Made by a program: the position numbers and the translations under genes
Notes under the pieces: generated by a model
The model's input: the letters and a program-made list of their open reading frames with translations, nothing else
Told to the model about the DNA's origin: nothing
Database searches by the model: none
Shown here: positions 47,569 to 64,000 of the stretch, piece by piece
How positions within the stretch are numbered: position 1 is the stretch's first letter
Layout of the letters: each line of letters begins with the position of its first letter
Assembly: GCA_021234535.1 (NCBI GenBank)
Contig: CM037833.1
Coordinates: forward strand, 24,583,918-24,647,917
Direction of reading: 5' to 3'
From: Stichopus chloronotus
Lineage: Eukaryota > Echinodermata > Holothuroidea > Aspidochirotida > Stichopodidae
DNA length: 64,000 nucleotides

Positions 47569-47776
47569 GTGACATGAAAAACACATTTTTGAGTACTGAC
47601 GAATTTATCATTAAAACTGTTGAAAATGGTTACAATTTTCATGAAAATCCATCAAACATTGACCATTTTACAAACAAATTTCTCTTTTGTAATTGCATCA
47701 TGAATAATTAACGTAAGTCAAATATGCAAATTTGTGACGTTCACGGAGAGACTCACCTGATATGTCTTATGTTATC
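47569..47776. repeat. Dispersed ~210-bp repeat, second locus
   Basis: GTGACATGAAAAACACATTTTTGAGTACTGAC.. to ..TGATATGTCTTATGTTA is homologous to 23615-23830. The first part also matches the restart at 23837. The two loci are 24 kb apart. Confidence 0.6.
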
Positions 47777-47949
47777 CTCCATTTACTTAAAGTTTTTTTC
47801 AAGACCAACTGAAAATTTTACATGCCCTGCGGGGGTTTTAGTTTGGAAGCACGTATTGCCTTCTTTAGAAATATTGATATCACTTCCCCAATACGAAACC
47901 CAGTAATTAAGTAATTAAAAGATAAAATGTAAAGCCACCCCCCCCTCAA

Positions 47950-50900
47950 AAAAAAAAAACGGGAAGAAATACTGACACTGTGCAACAGCCTTACATCATG
48001 TTTTTTTTTTAATTTTCGTCAAACTTTGAGAGCTATTTCTCAAAATGGTAATATACAGAAAAACAATTCCAACGGATTATCATCCAAGATGTCACTCCGC
48101 AACTTCTGAATGAAGCTAACTCTTCCCTAGGTACATGTCACTTGGTCTTTTATAAGGACAACTTTCGGCGTGATGTTGCCAAGGCTGCAACTACAAACCC
48201 AACCGCCATGTAAGATCATGTTCATGTTTTGTATATCTTTTGCCCCTTCAACGCCAGTGAGCTTATACATCGATTTGCGATTGGCAAAAAGGTAAGATTT
48301 CAAATGTGCAAACTCTAAAGTTTTCTACGAAGTCACTCATTAAGTGATTGCAATTTGTTAATGAAAAAAAAAAACAGGCAAATTTATTTCATATCTCAGT
48401 ACTCTTTGCAATACATGTTTTTTTTTTTGGGGGGGGGGGCATCGTGATTCAGTCTGATCAACTAAATGACTTGCCAAGGTGTGATGAATTGGAAAATTTA
48501 AATATATTTAATGTAAACAAATTAGTGATTATCTGAAAAGTTCGCCAACACAAATTAGTGGCAGTGCCACGGCGAGGCAATCTTCTCCCTCGAGTGTAGC
48601 TACTGCTTTTTGCCAGGAGGATAATTACGAAACTTTCATTCAACATTCACTGATAGTTCTCATGTTAATGTAGGACCAATAGTCCGATGTTAAATAGTCC
48701 CGATCACACGCCGTTGACCTCGCTGAAGTGAACGTAATAAACTACCGTCTTCTACGTGCAAGTATATGTCTCTCAAACAATAAATCCTGAAAACCATAAC
48801 TCTTCATTTTTTTTTTTTTTTTGCCGACACCTGGCAGATACAATCACGCTTCGATATCGATTTTTACTTTATTTATAAATCCAAAACTGCTTTCGAAATA
48901 TTCAAAAAGTAGGAGAAAATACATGACCACTGCACAATGCAAAGAGGCCCCGTGTCTCTGTTTACATCACAGCACGCGTGTAACTGTTTTCCACTTGGCA
49001 TACCACCGGGGAGGCTGCACAGTCTGCCTTCAGCAGGTATGGTAGTAAACGAACCGATTTTCATGAATTATCGCCTCTCAAATCGAAAAATTGAATTACA
49101 TCACTAGCAAGAAGAAAGACTATTCTTTTTTTTCGGTCATAATAATGACTCTAAACACATAAAAATAACTTAAAATTCCAATTGGAACAGTCATTTATTA
49201 AAGAAAAGAAGTTACTTGATTTTCGCAGGAGGTTGACAGTGAAGAAAGACAGAAGACAAATTTCACAGCAGAAAAAAAAAAATAATAATACTTAAGACAG
49301 CGTGACACTGTGGGCTGCAACCTGTATACATGCACGCTCACAATTTATATATTCCACATCATGTGCAACGCGATCACGGATAAAACGTCGTGCGATGCCA
49401 AAGTTAGTGAGTAATTATTCCGATTGAAAGATTACCATACGGTTTTTCGATTATAAGCAGATATATATATAGATATATGTAAACATCTTTGCCTCATTTC
49501 CTAACATGAGACAGGGAACTTACACACGGTTTTTTTTTCGAGGTTGCTCATGTTGTCGTGGAGAATTGTATGCTGCGGCTGGCATAATCAAATAAAACAG
49601 TGATTTAAGCTAGTTCATACCATTTTATTACCTTTGACCAGTGATGTCGTCGTAAGTAATGTTTCATCCTTTTCGCATAACTTTCCCCGTGGTTGTTTCA
49701 AGTTGTAGCTTATTTTGGCTTTGTGGTATATTTGTTTCCTTGGTGTAGTTGTTTTGTGGTGTAGTTGTTTGTGGTGTACGTAGTTGTTTTATGGTGCAGT
49801 TATTTGTTTGTTTGTTTTTTTTTGGTTTTGTCTTTTTGTTATAACATTTATTCCAGTGTCTTGGAAAATATTTACAAAATGGTAACTGAAATGGAAAATA
49901 TATACATAATATGAAAAAGAAAAGAGACTGAGGAGTGTCAAAAGCATGAGGGAGCTTGTAGACGTAGACACTCCAGGAGGACGAAATAACACCAGCAACT
50001 ATAGGAAGTAAAAAACATGTTTGGTGGTGTAGTTGTTAACTTTTTATTCTAGTGTAGTTGCTTGGATGATGAGTGATTGGTTGCTTTGTGGTAGTTAGGA
50101 TTGTTCTCATCATTTTCTTTTTCTTTTTGTTGTACCTTAACGTTAAACAATGTTTGATGTAGTTTACTCGCTTAATTAAGAGCTTTTACGGTGGGTAGAG
50201 TCGAACTATAGATTTCAAGTTATAATTTTTTTTTTTCAAATTTTGATCACCATGCATTGCCTTTAATGCATACGGATAGTAGGTTCTACGATAAGTTCCA
50301 AGACAGTAGTATAGGTCTATGCTTACTTACGATTATTGTAGTGTTTCATTTTTACCTTTGCTTTTGTGTAGACGTATATACGTATCTATACACTGTATAC
50401 GAAAACAAAATCGTTTGAGTTGATAAACGCGTAGGTATCCTCATAGGATTATTCCAGTATCCTGGTAACATCACTTACAAGTCATAACACATCTCACTTT
50501 CAAATCTCACTTAAAAAGGAAAAAAAAAAGAAAAGAAAGAAAATCTCACATCTTGGTGGGTGCAGATGTTAATTTCCAGTTTTCAATGATTACATTTAAA
50601 TCACTGCATGGTGATGGGACGTCTTGGATTCATCGTTCGCCTTTTACATGTATCTCCGTTTCTAGATAAGAGTAACTGTCTAGTTAACTGTCTAACTGTC
50701 TAATTAACTAACAGTATGTAGCTGTTTTGTCATTTGTAGTTTGAGGTTGATATACAAACGCCTCTAGTTCTCCTCCAAGTATGTATCAACCGTAGAAGAC
50801 ATCAGCAACAAGTATCGTTATAAGTTCATCTTTCCGTTTGGACTTGCCACTGGATCACTGGATTAATGTAAACACCGTACACTGCATCACCTTTACCTCA

Positions 50901-51135
50901 GTAGTGTGCGGACTCACCTCCATGTCTAACCATCCTGTGTCGAATGATTGTTGTGATGTTGATTTCATTAATGAACCTACACTTCATGAAACGTATGGAC
51001 CCCTAATTCCAAACACCTGCCAGCTTTGCGTCACTGGCATTCATGACATACATGTCCTACAAACATGTCCTACAACTTGGTTGTGTTCTGCATGTCATCT
51101 AACACACATTTCATTTCTGCTTTGCCAATTCTCAG
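47950..51135. other. Upstream region of the scramblase-type gene
   Basis: No coding exon recognised. Contains T10-G11 at 48419-48439, (A/T) tracts and the GTGGTGTAGTTGTTTT tract. A possible acceptor (ccaattctcag) ends at 51135, so transcription may start further upstream in this stretch. Confidence 0.35.
49730..49815. repeat. GTGGTGTAGTTGTTTT imperfect tandem repeat
   Basis: TGGTGTAGTTGTTTTG recurs about four times, then fades into (GTTT)n. A related unit is at 50020-50060. Confidence 0.7.
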
Positions 51136-51217
51136 ATGGTGTTATTCCGACCAGTTTGCATATTCTTCAATAGACGAAGAGACAAGATTCTGTGCCGGAA
51201 TTAACAGTGCCGCCAGA

Positions 51218-61954
<10,737 letters not shown>

Positions 61955-62131
61955 AGACAAAGAATGGAACAACTCCTAAGATTAGATCACGGTAACATCT
62001 GAAGATAATTTCCTAAGTGTGTATTCCAAAATAGTTTCCAAGTTTACCAAGGAAAAAAATGCTTTAATTAGCCATAAATAGCACTAAAGAACGAGGTTTA
62101 ATTGAACACTTGAATTATCACAGCAAGAGGT

Positions 62132-62137
62132 AATAAA
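62132..62137 (+). promoter_or_regulatory. Polyadenylation signal AATAAA
   Basis: Canonical hexamer 178 bases after the stop codon of the scramblase-family gene. A second AATAAA lies at 62442-62447. Confidence 0.5.
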
Positions 62138-62449
62138 CCTGACCTAAGGCAATGAGGTTTTGGCAGCAAAGAAAATCTCACTTAAACAAAGAAATTATGT
62201 GGTTGCAGAAACTGGCTCTTTATGGCATATTGGTATATCACAGCCCTTGTTTGCAGTGGAATTAAACTTGCATTGTTTCTCATATGGGATACGTTGCTTG
62301 GCCCCTCATCTAAGCTATTTCCATTCACCTACATTGAAAAAATGTATTTGTAATGATATTTCGCCATCACAAAGCTCCAAAAAGACATAATATAGAGACA
62401 GTATGCACAAGGTTTAAAGGTGATTGGTTTCATTTATAAAAAATAAAAA

Positions 62450-63700
62450 CGAAAGCAAAACCACCAAACTCATGCCTCTGGCTAGTGGTAAAAGTGCCTC
62501 CTTGTTATCAAGGAAGAAGGGAGAAGAAAACAAAGAAAAGAACATTGCAGATGTAAGAATGGTTGAACATTACAGTGTATTACATTGCAAACATCAGTTG
62601 TGCAAAGTTGTGCAATGATAATTTATAATTAAATAGAAAGATAAACTGGAGTGAATGATATGAATGTAGATGGGACGAGGAGAAAAGTTACATGAGTGGG
62701 TACAGTGGATTATTAAAAGAAGGTAGAGAAGGTAGTGTTTACGCATGAGTTAATAAGTTGATAAGAAGTAACAGTATCAGTGACGTTAGTGTATACATAG
62801 TTTTCAAGGCCTTCGGATCCCAATTCTAGGCATATAACTCTCCTTGTCTGTGATATTCATACAGTATAATCAGAATAACAGTCGACTCATATGCCCCGTG
62901 ATAAATGATTTTAAAGAAGATATGATGAAAATATAGAAACCAGAAAACCTACTTGTTTATTTAATTTTGGAATGATATTTCCTTATTATAGTTGTTCATG
63001 AACGCCTCAATACGAAATGATGGTCTCTTAACACACATCTCCTCCCTTGTAAACTAGTGGTAGATAAATTTAATTGTTCTTTATTTGTAGAGTTAGAAAT
63101 ATCATTTGAAACGAAGTCTCTTTAAGCTCATACAATTAAGCTCTTTCGTTTAATTCTTGACGTGAACATTTTACTAACTGCATCCTACTGTGTGCTCCTC
63201 TTAGATAAAATTTAAATCTTATTTCTTAGCTAAGTACTCTGGGAAACCATGTCAGACCATTTCAGCTTGGTCAGTTGTCGTCTGAACCACCTGCTTCAAA
63301 TAGAATTGCGGCCAGATACTGGCCCAAATTGGAAAAGTATTCAGCATAAAATATACCAAGCCTGTAAACCGTTATCATGGGCTATTACGTCAGTTTGAAT
63401 CTATCTTAGAAAGCGAACTTCAAGGATTTGCATAGCATAATGGAACATTTGCTTAAATTACAACATATCAAAATGACTAGTAACAGTTATGGATTTAATG
63501 TTCATGTACGTACTTAAACACCGAGTTTGCAGCTGTTAGCAAAGATGGATATACAGGCTTGTTGTTAAAATGCAAGAAAGTATGCAATAAATCCAAACGT
63601 AGAAGTATGATCAGTAAAGGATTATAACGGTTAATAAAAATAACATAAACGAAGAATGAAAGGAATAGTTAGTCAGTGTTCAAAAGGGATAAATTCTTGG
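62450..63700. other. Downstream intergenic stretch
   Basis: No further exon or gene recognised; A/T-rich sequence. Confidence 0.35.
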
Positions 63701-63734
63701 ATATGTATCCAAGAATTTAACACTTATTCATATA

Positions 63735-63775
63735 TTTATATTCTCCAGAAGAAGATCGCAGTGTGATCCAAACGT
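63735..63775 (+). repeat. Possible second Penelope-type terminal motif
   Basis: CCAGAAGAAGATCGCAGTGTGATCCAAACGTC has the form (C)TGAAGAA, a GATC/GATC stem, then AAACGTC. This is like the terminal motif after the Penelope-like element at 58088-58128. No coding remnant precedes it. Confidence 0.35.
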
Positions 63776-64000
63776 CGTTGTTTCGTGCTGTAATATATGT
63801 TTTCCAGTTCTTGTTGAATTAATAGCATTATCTGTTTCTACCAATCAATATTCTATTTGAAATATCAATATTCTAACAAAATTATGTAATATATATATAT
63901 AATATATGTATAATTAAAATTAGATCTTATAAACTTGAGCTGGTTGATTTTTAACAAAAAACACCATTGGTATTGCTTGTCAGTCAGTGAGTTTGGTACG

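Overview
This is eukaryotic genomic DNA: coding sequence sits in short exons bounded by GT..AG introns, and the rest is dense with transposon remnants, MITEs and microsatellites. The HSD17B12-type reductase, the RING/B-box (TRIM) protein in a single large exon, the scramblase-type protein, the degenerate Penelope-like and CR1/L2-like retroelements and the long GAT/TA microsatellites fit a marine deuterostome invertebrate. An echinoderm (possibly a sea cucumber) is my best guess, but this is inference and was not tested by any search.

Layout. (1) 1-4.6 kb: an intact, apparently intronless TRIM-type E3 ligase gene on the minus strand (2040-4238), with a MITE copy just beyond its 3' end. (2) 4.6-15.5 kb: no gene seen; a LINE reverse-transcriptase fossil at 6.2 kb, a minisatellite at 8.4 kb and a (GAT)n locus at 10.3 kb. 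(3) 16.5-43.8 kb: a minus-strand very-long-chain 3-oxoacyl-CoA reductase gene (HSD17B12-like). I could rebuild it exon by exon with consistent phases into a 319-residue protein. It has two different candidate last exons, 10a at 22927-23040 and 10b at 16473-16583. Both accept the same phase-0 junction and both align with the vertebrate C-terminus. Its introns hold a pogo/Tigger-like element, tandem repeats, a (GGGT)n quadruplex motif, a nuclear-receptor-type DR1 and the longest (ATG)n tract. (4) 44-51 kb: the 7.4-kb head-to-head interval between two divergent genes, with a LINE 3' fragment and a 179-bp foldback element. (5) 51.2-61.95 kb: a plus-strand, five-exon, 232-residue divergent phospholipid-scramblase-family gene. 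A broken Penelope-like element lies in its third intron between two (TA)n tracts. (6) 62-64 kb: downstream sequence with a possible second Penelope-type terminal motif.

The reductase acts at the ER in fatty-acid elongation, the scramblase-type protein is probably membrane-associated, and the TRIM protein is probably a ubiquitin ligase. Nothing shows that the three work together. The strongest unusual signals are the duplicated terminal exon of the reductase with its differing ER-retrieval tail, the apparent loss of the calcium-binding segment in the scramblase, the three-copy MITE family, the foldback element with CRE-like sites in both arms, and the concentration of ACTGTA/TACAGT words over the reductase gene body.
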